From Aquila chrysaetos chrysaetos (taxonomy: Eukaryota > Chordata > Aves > Accipitriformes > Accipitridae): 64,000 nucleotides of DNA. The stretch is taken from assembly GCF_900496995.4 (NCBI RefSeq), contig NC_044019.1, positions 4,065,501 through 4,129,500 on the forward strand, read 5' to 3'. This document shows, in pieces, positions 36,301 to 47,565 of the stretch; position 1 is the first letter of the stretch, and the number at the start of each line of letters is the position of its first letter. The position numbers were made by a program, and so were the translations under genes. A model generated the notes under the pieces. The model was not told where the DNA came from and did no database searches. It saw only the letters and a program-made list of their open reading frames with translations.

Positions 36301-39300
36301 GAGATTCTTTCTGTGCCGGTGGCTGGCAGGCTGGGACAAGTCCCCTCAGTGCTCCTGTCTACACAAGTGGGTGTTGAATGCCCCAGGGAACCTGTGAGGA
36401 GCAAGATACAGTCATTCCTGATGTGGCAAGAGAGGCTGGAGAAGCATCGCTCCGAGAAACTGCTCTGTACACTGGATGTCAGCAGTGACCCCAGTGCTCT
36501 CACGTTGGGGCTGGCTCTGGCAGGAGGGGGCTGTAGGACCCCTTCCCTCTCTGTTGACTGCCGAGAGCTCGAAGAAAGGTCGTGTGTCCTCTTGCAGCTG
36601 GGGCTAATGTGGGGCCATCAGAGCCTGTGGCACCTATGGCCCGGCTCTGCACAGACCTTGCTTTGAACACAGAGCAGCAATTCGGCAATTGGTTCAAGCA
36701 GTGTTACTGCAAAGACTGTGCGGGCGGGCATTAGCGTGCCAGGATAGTGGCACTTCATCTGGTCCCGCTTTCAAGCAGATGAGGTGCTTTGCTGCTCTGT
36801 GGATACTGCATCCCCCTGCACACACATCAACTGTCCGGTGCCCCTACAAGCTTCTCAGCTGCTGTATTTCTCTCCTCATTAAAATAAGAATGCCCAGAGC
36901 TATGAGTTTCAAAGCCCTTTCCTGTTCTTGCATTCACCGACCTACCTGTCCCTGCACTTCCATTCACCCAGCAAGGATTTGCTCAGGAGCAGGGGCCTCT
37001 GCTTTGCTGTTGACTGCAGGAAGAGTGAGCTGCTAAACGTCTGGAGGACAGGAGTGTGCTGAGAATAATCAATATTTTATGATACCTTCCCAGGCAGGCA
37101 GGCTGGGGGGGTTTAGAGCCCGGAGGAAGCTGCGCTGCCTGACCTGCAGCTCCTGGCAAGTGGAGATGCCACATTTGGAAACAACCAAACACTGCGGGAC
37201 TTCAGCAAAACGGAGTCAAACACTCCCATCGGCTGCTGCACAGCCCTGTCTTCCTCTGGGATCACTGAATGAATGGGAAAGACATTTCTCCCTGCAGTGG
37301 TGGGACCTGCTTTGATTTCCATGCAGCACCAGTAAAAGGAGCTCCCTTCTCCTGGATGGAAAGCCTGCTGGGCTCCTGCCAGCCGGACCCTGCGTTCCTT
37401 CCCCCAGGGTCAGTGGGGAAATCTCCCAACATGGCTTTGGGGATTTCTCCACAGTTTGGGGACACCAGGGTATGGCTCAAGCTCAGCACTTTTGCCACTG
37501 TAGCTGAGGGGCAAATGCCCGTGTCCTGTTTCTGCTCCGGTGGACGGACTGGTTCCCCACGGGCTTGTGCCTTGCCAGATCTAGCATCCGAAAAGAGCTG
37601 AATTCACCCACCTCCAGTGGGTGCATGAAACTTGTAGGAACTGAGTATCTTTGGGACCTCATCGCCCTGCCAGGCAGGGGTGAAACCAGCTGCTGGATCC
37701 AGGGTCTGCTGCGGTGGACAAGCAGGCAGCGGCTGCGTACTTCTTCCTCAGGACAACCACCTCATCCCTGAGGATATGGCGTGCAGGTACTTTTTGTATT
37801 CCTGAACTTAGGTGCCATGGTGCCTCTTTCACTGCAAGGACAGACTGTCCGGTTAGCTCTGCTCTCTAAGCAGAAGCAGCACCTGATGTAGCCACGTATT
37901 TTGGGGCTGAAGGGTGGCCAATGACCCCTTGCAACCCTGGGCTGATGGCCAAAGAGAGGAGAGAGCCCCAGGGCACAGGTCCCACGCCACTTCTCTCCAC
38001 TTAGCCGGGCGCACAACTGAGGACTGGCCACCAGAACCCTGCTGAATGTATTTCCTGCTTTACACTGCATCTCAATTTACATGTGATTAATTGAAACTTC
38101 TTGTTGCTATGGGACTGACATCACCCTGCCTCACCTTGGCTTTCACCTTTTTTTGTTTGTTTGTTTTCCAGGTAACTCCTCATTGTTCTTTTATTTTCAT
38201 TCTCAGATATGGTGGAAAAGCTGGGACTGGGGAGGAGGGTGGGAGGGGGGAGCTGGAGCTTGTAACAGGAAATAATGGACTTTTGTAAATACATAGACAG
38301 CTTTTGCATATGGTACAGCAGAAATAATCTGCTTTTGGTGGATCAGGAACCACGCAATCGGACTGAGGCTGCCGGAGGCACTTCCCAGAAGAGAGGCGGC
38401 AGAAGGGACCTGGTATGCTGGGCGGCGGGGGACAGGGCCAGGGGGGCCAGAGGGTGCACATTAGTCCATGCCTGTTCTTGCATGCTCTGTTGCATCCCCA
38501 AACATCCGAGTCGGACAGCTTGAGCATGCCATAATGTGAAGACCCAGCATTTGGCACTAGCCAGTCTCAAATTAAAGCTGCAAATCAAACCCCACATTTG
38601 CTGTTGGGGTGGTCACGCACTTGTCGCATGATATTATTATTATCTGTCCTGGAAACAGCACCATAAATAGCAGCAGGGCTTAACACATGCATTCACTGTC
38701 CCAAACTGCTTACAGTGTGGCAGATCCTCCCTTCCCAGCAGGAGAGCATAGGAAGGGACCTCCCAAGGAGAGGCAGTCCCTGGGGAACAGGGGCTGGGGT
38801 CTCCAGGACCTGTCCCAGGGCTGCAGGGAGCTGGGATTAGCCCCAGGATGGGACTCGCGCAGGGTGGCTGCTGTCTTAGTGTGGTGGCAGAGCTAAAAGC
38901 GGGGACTGGTCCAGTTTCCTTTGGGGTTAGTAAAGCTCCTGTTGGTCTCAGTGCTGGAGGAGAGGGCCCAGAGTCTAGCTGTATCGTTTGTGATGGCAGA
39001 GGCAGAACAGGGACCGCTCCTCTGTGCCAAAGATGCTCATGAGAAACATGATAATCCCTGCCCTGGGGAGATTGTTATTCTAACATCTTCTGTCTTTGCT
39101 CAAGGACAGTTATTTTTTTTCTTTTAAGTTATTAACATGGAATTATCAATACCCATATTCTGGTTTGTTATACCTCCTAGCGGGGTTCAAAGCAGATTTC
39201 CAAAGAAATGTGATTGATTCTGTACAAACGAGAGCAGAATGATATCCAGCATCGAGTTGGAGTATGAATTGGTGCTGTCTGAGGCACAGAATATAAAGAC

Positions 39301-42300
39301 GGTGCGGGGTACCAGCAGCCTTCAGAGGAGCAGTTCAGGGGCAGGGGTGGATGTGTAGCTCTGCCATATGGTCAGGAGACGGGCAGCCGCTGGAATAGGA
39401 AGCTAGATGCAGAACAAACTGATTTATCAGATGCACCTGGCATGAAACAACCTGAAACCCAGCGTGCGGCCAGTTTAGCGAATAAAAGGTCAGAGGGGAA
39501 GGCTGGGATTGCCTCTCTGAATTCCTGAATAGTAGAAGCCACAGGGAGGACTTAATTCTCCCTTTCAGCAAGGCATTCAGGCTCAGCTTAAGTTTTTCCA
39601 CTGCTAGAGGATCCAAACCAATCCTTGATAAATTGTTTCAATGGCCAATTGTCTTCATTCTTAAAAAACAAAAAACACAACAAAAAAAACCCCCAATCTA
39701 TTCTGAGTTAAATTTATCCAGCTTCATCCTCCAGTAATTGGATAAGATCTCTTTGTCTCCCAGGTTGAAGAGCCTCTTTGGGTCAAGCTGCTGCTCCCTG
39801 TAACGCTGCACTCCAGATACAGAGTGGGTGGATTTGCTGTCGGCCAAGTCCATGGTGCTGCTGCCTCCCATCACTGGCTCTGCTTGAAGGTGAGAGAAGA
39901 GAGAATCAGGCTTGCTATCACCGCTGAGTGCTGCACCTCTCACACAGGGATCTCGAATCACTTTAAAATGAGAAAATGATTTTGCTTTACAACAGCGGGG
40001 AAAAAAAGCAAAGGCCAAGACTGTTTTCCAGAAAAGGATCCAGTGACTTTTTAGAGTGGTCAGTGCCTGCCCTTCGCTTTGCGGTCAGCTGAGACCCGAG
40101 CACTCAGCCTTGGGAGGGCCAAGCTCATCAGCCACGTGACCAGATTCCAGTATTACTATTAAAAGCTCAAAACCCCAGAGTCAGCTCCTCCCCTGAGTCT
40201 AAAGATTAAAAAAAAAAAGAAAAAAAAAAAAAGTCAGGTTTCTCTGCTTGCTGTCTGGATTTTTGAACTTCTGTTCTTCATATTTTCAACCACAAAAATC
40301 TAGAAACCTCATGTTTTAATGCAAGGGAAGACTTGTAATCTGATAACATAACCGTAGGGGCTGTATGTAAAACAACAAGGCTTGTAAGAACTGGCCACTC
40401 CAAAAGCTACAAAGCACATCCAGAGCAAAACTGGGAATAAAATGTGACCCCTGTTCTCTGGATGTACTCATCGTGAAATGTTTTTTTCTTTTTTTAACTT
40501 GCTGGCATCTTTTGAACTGCCACAGCCCTGCCAGCCCCTTCTTCATGGGAAGGATGAGGGATGTGTTGTTGGGAAAGAAATCCCTAATGAAGTCTTTGTC
40601 TGGATGATTGGGTATACCTCACCAAAGGCAATGCGCAGTGCATACAGGTCTGGCAGAGATGTCCAGGCTACGAGGAATGATCTCAGCACACAAAGAAAAC
40701 AACAATCTGGACTGGAGGGTAAGGAGATTACAAGGATTAAACAAGATGGAGGGAGATGTTTACAATTATTATTAGCTTCAAAATCTGCCCAACCAGAGCA
40801 GCAAGGCAGTGCCCATCTGTTGCTTTACGTCTACATGGCCTTGATGGTTTTGTTCCTGTTTGCGCCTTAAATTTTGCATTCTGGTACAACCTGAACGTAA
40901 AGCAACACCAGCAATAGCAAAATCTGACACGAGTGATGCAGTGCTGGAGGTATTGAAGCTGGCTGGGTGGAAGCAGCTGGGGAAGAAGGGCCCTGCAAAG
41001 AAAGCTTGGAGAGAGAGAAATAGCATCTTAAATGCAGTAATGTAACAGGAGAGAGGACAGAGACAGCACTGCTGGGCAGATACAAAAGGCAACACAGAGA
41101 GTTTTCTTCAGGAAAAACTGAAAAATGGTTATAATTAAGAACACATTATAATTGAGCTGAGTGGTAATATTACATGAGGTGGTCGTGGCTTTTCATGCAG
41201 TTCAAATTAACTCCCTTGGCATTTGTGTTACAAATTCCCTTATCTGCGTCTGCTCTAACCTGACAGAGAAACGTTGCTCAGGGCTGCCACACCAGCAAAG
41301 GACGTGAGATGAGGGGGATAGAGAGTCTGCCAGGAGCTTGCTTTAGGGGATGGGAAGAGGATGAAACCTTTTTCAAAGGAAATACATAAAAATCAAGGGA
41401 TGGATTTTGCAGGCTCTTTCCTAAGAAATCCTCATCTCAGCAATAGGGCTATTTTATAGGGGAAGATTTGCCTCTAAAAGGGAGGGATGCTGGACCCAGT
41501 GCACTCATGGAGGGTTGTATGGATGGGGGAGGGTGTATGTGCAGAGGGATACGTATCTAAATAATTCCCGAGACACAAATTCATCGCTGTTTTTCAGCTC
41601 ATGATACTCAACTCTTTCAAAACACAAAGATATCCACATGGGTGCGAGGTGTGTTCACCTCCCTAAGGCACATGGCCACATCATCAGGGTGCCAGGCACT
41701 AATGGTTAATCCCAAGAGGCATGACAGTACGAGTGACAGCCAGCCTTTGGGGGAGTAGAGCATGGGCAGCCCGAAATCCCAGCAGGCCGGTATGTGCCTG
41801 CAAACATCCTTCATCCTTTGGGTTGAACAGGGGGAAAGGTTTCAGCTGGAAAGGATGGGGGATTTTCAGTGCCTGGATGGGTTTTTTTGATGTTTTTTTT
41901 AAGCAGGGCAGTTCAAAGAGTTGTCTCAAAATGGAATTTTTTGTTTTGTTTTGTTCCTGGTGAATAATTTAAAAGGTTTAAAAAGCTTAAATAGCCCTAA
42001 GAAAAGACCGCTCTGAAATGACCATTGTCTTTTTCTTTCTCCCAAAAGGCACTGAAAACCTCAGTTGAACCTTGATTGCATTTGGGAACTGTTTGATATT
42101 TTGGCTCAGTCTGACCTGGAAGCCTGCTCCTGGTGCTTCGTAACTGCAGGCTTGACTGGCAGAAGCAAATTGAGCAGCTCAAGTGACTCAAGGAAGATCA
42201 CCTTGCAGGTAAGGGGCAGAGCTGGAAATACATCCTATCTTCTATCCCCCCTCTTTGCCGAGTCCTTTCTGTCTTTAATCAAACAATCACAAAGGTTGTT

Positions 42301-43719
42301 TCTGTGGCAAGGCGATAATTAGCCTCGCTGCTGATTGCAGTGAGTTTTCACCATCTGGTAGGACCAGGGAAGAGAGATGCTTTCAGCCGCTGTAAATCAG
42401 CACAGCATCACTTTCCCTTGCAGAGAACCACGCTGATTTATGTTGGCCTCACAGAGGTCCCCAGCAGACGTGTGCCGGTGGATTAAAATCAGGCTGTCAG
42501 GTGCCCCCGTCCTGTTGATGGATGTGACCACCCAGAGGCAGGGACATTTCATTTACGGCAGTTCAGGAGCTGTTGCACAAGGGGATGCGACGGGTTTGCC
42601 GGGGCAGCAGTGCCTGGCAGAGGGGCAGGGTTGGGTGCGGTGGCAGCTCCGGGTTCCCGATTTTAATCTGCAGCCACATGCTGGTGAGAACCCGAGTCGT
42701 GTTGTGCAGCCTTTAATCTCACAAAACTCTCATAAGCTGAAGAGCAAGCACCTGGTGCTGGGAGACCACCCCGGGATGCCCTCCCTGGTGCAGGCAGGGT
42801 TGATGGGAGCACTGGGCTTTTTATTTGGCAGAGGAATAGAAGGAGCTGAACTGTAATCCCAGCAAGCAGAAGCCACAAGTGCATCAGGGGATGAGAAGTA
42901 AACGCTCTCCCAGGATAAGAAGCAAGCAGCGTGATTTGGATTTGATAGTGGGCACAAATGAGTGGTGACTGATGGGGTCTGTTTTCCGGGAAAGCCCCAC
43001 TGTGTCTTATGCACCATCCCTTCTCCCTTCTTCCTCTGCAGACCCCTGATCCACTTGTCTTTGAAGAGGTTAGGATGTTGGATCAGAGCCTCGAAAACAG
43101 CAGTTTAAGGGATCAAATTGTCAGCACATGGATTCAAGATCCTGGAAAAAGGATCTCGGGTTTAACTGAATTAAACTCTGGAGTCTTCACAGGAGCAAGT
43201 AACCTTTCCTGATCAGGGTACAGAGAAGTGCAGTGAGTTATGCAGGGGTCTTCGAGGAGGATAAAGGTCATCCTGATATTGCAAGGTATGTTTATTTTCT
43301 CACATCAAGTTGAAAATTCACAGCAACTTCCCCCAAATTATGGAAATAAATACTTGGAACAGTTATGCTCAGAAACACGCAACTAGCCAGACTGAAAAGA
43401 AATATTTAGCTAAGGTCAGCCACAACTATTTACATGGGACGTACACATGACATAGTAAACTTTGTACTAAAATAAAACCCTCCAGCCCCTCTCCCACGTA
43501 TTGACTGTGCAAGATCCCATTTTGATGCTGAATTGCTTTGAAATTTTTCTGTCAAAAACTTTCTTGACATCAATACGCTCCAGCAAAATGTTTCAATCTT
43601 GGTGAAACAGCATTTCCCATTGGAAATCTCTTTAGTTTAAATATTTCCTTGTCTCTGCTGATGCTTCCTGGGTTCATGCCCTACTTCTAGCATTGTTCTC
43701 TTCTGTGACCAGCATGTGA
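33346..43719. other. Intergenic stretch, no gene seen
   Basis: No gene is recognised in these 10 kb. Simple A-rich tracts occur at 39661-39690 and 40208-40232. AT-rich islands at about 33990-34200, 34735-34790 and 41110-41190 stand out from their surroundings and are listed as candidate conserved elements. Open frames up to 170 codons overlap on both strands and look like chance. Confidence 0.65.
40208..40232 (+). repeat. A-rich simple tract (A11 G A13)
   Basis: Two A runs are separated by a single G. No retroposon body is recognisable upstream. Confidence 0.9.
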
Positions 43720-43800
43720 CAAGGCTTAAATAAGTAATGATTTGTAAATTGCTTTGATATCCTCTGGTAAAAGATGCCCCAGAACACTGTGCATTACAGT
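43720..43800 (+). repeat. Possible ancient SINE/LINE 3'-tail relic
   Basis: The phrase GTAAATTGCTTTGATATCCT followed by CTGGTAAAAGATGCC resembles the old vertebrate repeat tail GTAAAGTGCTTTGAGATCCT. It is short and diverged, so this call is weak. Confidence 0.3.
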
Positions 43801-46800
43801 ACCATGGTTCCTCTCCCCATTTCTTCAGAATGCATTAAATGTGTGGGCGCTCTAGTTATTTCCTCTAACAGTTGATATTTTACCGTGATGTATTTTTATC
43901 TTTGCTGTATTATATAACTAAGTTATGCGAGTATCAATCTGAAAGCTCCAGCACTGTCAGTAAAACTAATCCAGTTTAACACAAGCCTAAGAAGAGGACT
44001 GAATTCCTTGCGATAAAAAGCAGAATTAACGCAAATAAGTGACTAAACTCCTCAAAGAGCGCCTGGTCCCCTCTCCTTACGCTGGGAAAATAATTAAAAT
44101 CAACACAAGCTAACTTTCACTCTCAGCTACCTCTTTGGCATTTGCCAGGAGAATTTGTACCCCGTGGTTTAACCTCCTAAAAGCTTTGAACCTGGTGAAG
44201 CCACTGGAGAAGACACATGGGGAATAACTCTTCCTCTCCACCTGCATTAAAGCTGAGCAATCTTTTTGGTGAATAATAAATTCACCATGAAATAAGACAT
44301 TTCCTGGGGAACTAAACTATTCATGAATTAGATGCTCATTTGGCAAATCAGTTTGGCCAAACAAACCACGAAGAACAGAAAGCATGAGGAGGTGGTGGGA
44401 GGCTCCCGGCTGCACGCACAGAGCTGGGGTGCACTTTGTTGCCTTGGTCAATAAGCAAAATGTGATGTAAGCTCAGTTCCTGGCCTGGGTGCAAAGTCAA
44501 CAGGAGAAGATAGAGACCCCTCCGAGGAGTGTTCATCTCCTTCGAGGTTTGGTTCACCCTCTGGAGATGACACTTTCTCCCTAACTACAGAGGAAAAGCA
44601 GATAATTAGCTCCAACCAGGCATCTAACTCCCAGGCAGCAAAAATGAGCCGAATCCTTCTGCGGTGGCTACAGACGCTGCTGCCGCTCAGTATTCTTTAA
44701 GCCAAAGTCTCCGAGTGCTTTATGCCAGCCCTGATCTTTGCCGCAGATCACATCTGCAGGGGTCAGATGGGCTGCAGCTGGCACTGGGAGCTGGGTGGCC
44801 CCTTCTGCCCCACAAGCTGGTGGCCCGAGCGTGTGACAGGGGCTTATCCCAAACACCATGATGCCAAAGCAGCCCGCTGTGCCCAGCAAGGCTGTGGCTG
44901 GGGACCAGCGTCCTTGCCCAGCTCCCAGTTACCCTCTCTGGGGCTGTGCTCAATCCCCCAGCACTTCAGCTGCCATCTGCCAAAAACTGGGGGAGCTCCC
45001 ACGGGGCTGTCCCCTGGGAGGATGCAGCGTGCAGGAGCAGACGTGACCCTGGAGATGTGGCCACGTGGAAGGGAAGGGACCGCTCCAGCCTCTCCCAAGA
45101 CTGTTCTCGGCCGTTGACGAGATGGAGCTGGAAAGGATGCTCAGGATATCTGCTCCCCTGGCTGCTGCCTGCCGGGTCAGGATTGCTTCCCAGTGTCTGA
45201 GGGCACGCTCGGCTCCCGCTGCTCAGCCCAGCAGTCAGGGCTGTGCTGTGCCACCCGAAAGAAGCAGGGGATGATGTGCTGGGTGTGCAAATGCATGTTT
45301 GCAGAGGGAAGAAAAGTGAGTCCTTGGGGGAGCAAACCACAAACACACACTGGGAACAAGCATAGCTTCCCATTTCCCTAGACAACAGCAATGCTGATGT
45401 GGATTTTCCATCCCTCATCCCTCCCACCTTGCTCAGCTCCCCAGCTTGGCTTCCTCCCCTGGTCACGGGAGCCTTTCTTCCCTCTGAAGAAGGGGGACAT
45501 GTCTCAGTGACGGGGCATACAAGGCACCTACTGCCTCCACCAGCAGCAGAGCAGGGAGGGAGGCTGCTTTTCTCGTGAGCTCCTGCCTTGTTTACAATTT
45601 GCTGTCAGGGCAAAGCACAAGAGCTCCTTCGATGTCAGATTTTTGAAGATTGGCACTGGCCACAGAGAGCAGCCAGGCTGTGGGATTTCCTCCTGTGCAG
45701 GACATTGTTCAGATCAAAAAGTGTGCAGAGCTCCAAAAAAGAGTGAGATTTACTTCTTGGTACCTGAGAGTCTGCAGAGCTGGGCTAATTAACATACAAA
45801 ATTTGGTAAGAGACATTAAGTCTTATGCTTTAAGTTTTAAGCCAGCCTCTAATTACTAGGGTTTAGGAGATTTCTCGAACCATCCTCTGTAGCGTCTGGC
45901 ACTGAGCATCCCTGGAAGCAAGATGCTGCGCAGGTGGTGTGTATGCTTGAGCAGGGCTGGCAGTCCCATCTCTGCAGCCTTCTCAAACGCAGCTCCGGTT
46001 TCTCGGCTGCATGCTCAGCTCACAGTCCTGGCCCATCAGCTGCAGCTGATCGGGCATGCTGACGAGGCTGACAGGCCGTGATTGCAATTAAGTTGCTGCT
46101 ACTCATTGCCCTGGGCCTGTTTTCCATCAGCATGGGCAGTTCAGCGTGTGCAGCCGTCAGCCTGATTTTATCGGTGATCCAGGCGAAAGCAGGCAGGCTA
46201 TGAGAATAGCTCGAGAGCATGATACAAAAGAGGTCACAAAAAATAGAAAATTCAGGTCATGGTGTTTGGGGGGAGCGTGTGAGGATCGTGCTAGCAGTGG
46301 GCATGGTAATTAACGTGTTAATTTGGCACCACCAGGGGTGAGCCCACCTGCTGCCCCTCTGCGTTGTGGGGGGCTGTGAGGGAGGTGAGAGCAGCTGGGG
46401 CTTCGCTCTGTGTTTGTGCACAGTTGTACAGAGCCGGGTGAGGAGCAGCATGAGCCAGACCAGGGATCTGGGAGGGGGAGATCGAATATCCCTCACTCCA
46501 AGAGAAGGGGCTCTCGCTTCTGGCCTGGATGCAGCTCCAGGCTCCTTAAGGATGCTTAAAAACCTTACTTTTGGGTGGCAAAAAGTTTGGGATAGAAACA
46601 CAGCCCCATGCTGTGTTTGACAGCGCCCGTTTGGCTGCTGTTAAAATGAGTGTTTCATGTCAGACTTTGTTTCCCATCTCCAGCCTGGTGTTGCTTTCCC
46701 ACCGGCGCTGATCCCGGGCATCCTGGCATCGAAGGCTTGTGCGGTGATGTTGGAGCTGGTCCTGTCTGCAACCTCCAGAGAGCCCTTCGCACGGGTAACA

Positions 46801-46892
46801 CCACAACTGCTGTGACCGATCCCCCGTGACCAAGCAGAGTACGTACACTCGCTGCAACCAGCAGCGGCTCCTGGCCAAATACTGGTACGATC
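43801..46892. other. Intergenic stretch, no gene seen
   Basis: The sequence is AT-rich until about 44350 and then GC-rich (44640-45500). Frames in the GC-rich part overlap on both strands and resemble no known protein. Confidence 0.65.
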
Positions 46893-47060
46893 AGATACTT
46901 ACTTCTGCAATATTTGATACTATGCACGTTTATAATGCCCTTTCTCCATAGATACCAAATCATGTTAATTGACTCATTAACAAAGTGTTAATGACGGTGG
47001 TAATTTAAGTCCTAAGCATGCCTATGAATTAGAAGTTTTACTGACAGACTAAAGTGACGA
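46893..47060. promoter_or_regulatory. Candidate enhancer: AT-rich block with AP-1 core in an HNF1-like inverted repeat
   Basis: GTTAAT (46964-46969) and ATTAAC (46976-46981) form an inverted repeat around a perfect AP-1 heptamer TGACTCA (46970-46976). Further TAAT homeodomain cores follow (GTTAATGACG, GGTAATTTAAG). The block is AT-rich inside GC-rich flanks. Function is inference from motifs only. Confidence 0.35.
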
Positions 47061-47469
47061 TCTGAGGTCTGGGTTGATTACAGCTCAACTTCACGGCAGT
47101 GGGGTGAGTTAAGGTGACTCTCTGAGCGGGGGAGCTAACGGAGAGCGGCTCAGCCTTTTCTGCAAAGCCCTGAGATGCTGTACGGCCGTGGGAGGACTAA
47201 AAGGAGTTTTGTCATCCTGGAGACAGGGTACGTCCCCCTTGCCAGCTACTCACTTAATCAGGGCAACTCACAACATTATGGCCAACAAACGTCAATGAGA
47301 GCACATTTGTAGTTGCTGGTGTTATTTTCTCCTTAATGAAATGTCAAAGGAAAGGAAAACAGCAGCAAATGTCAGCAATTGGTCTTTTATCACATAGATG
47401 GTTAGACACAGGCCTTCTCGGCAAAGGTGCCAATTTATTAGGAGGCAAACCTCGGATGGATTTGACAGA
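47061..47469. other. Intergenic stretch between two candidate elements
   Basis: No gene or repeat family is recognised. The 3' part (47270-47460) becomes AT-rich and may belong to the following candidate element. Confidence 0.6.
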
Positions 47470-47565
47470 GTGGAAGGAGCTCAGATTTCCATTAGTGATC
47501 ACCTTTTAACCAGCCCCAGATATGCTAATTTGCTATAAATGCACTTTGCTATAAATATGAAGACA
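47470..47565. promoter_or_regulatory. Candidate regulatory element with duplicated TTTGCTATAAAT
   Basis: The 12-mer TTTGCTATAAAT occurs at 47529-47540 and 47545-47556, 16 bases apart. It is preceded by an octamer-like ATGCTAAT (47522-47529), and the second copy reads CTATAAATAT, close to a MEF2 site. Function is not shown by sequence. Confidence 0.35.

Noticed and set aside
44966-45466. 166-codon - strand frame in GC-rich spacer
   Set aside because: Several comparable frames overlap on both strands in this GC-rich patch. No codon-level or domain evidence.
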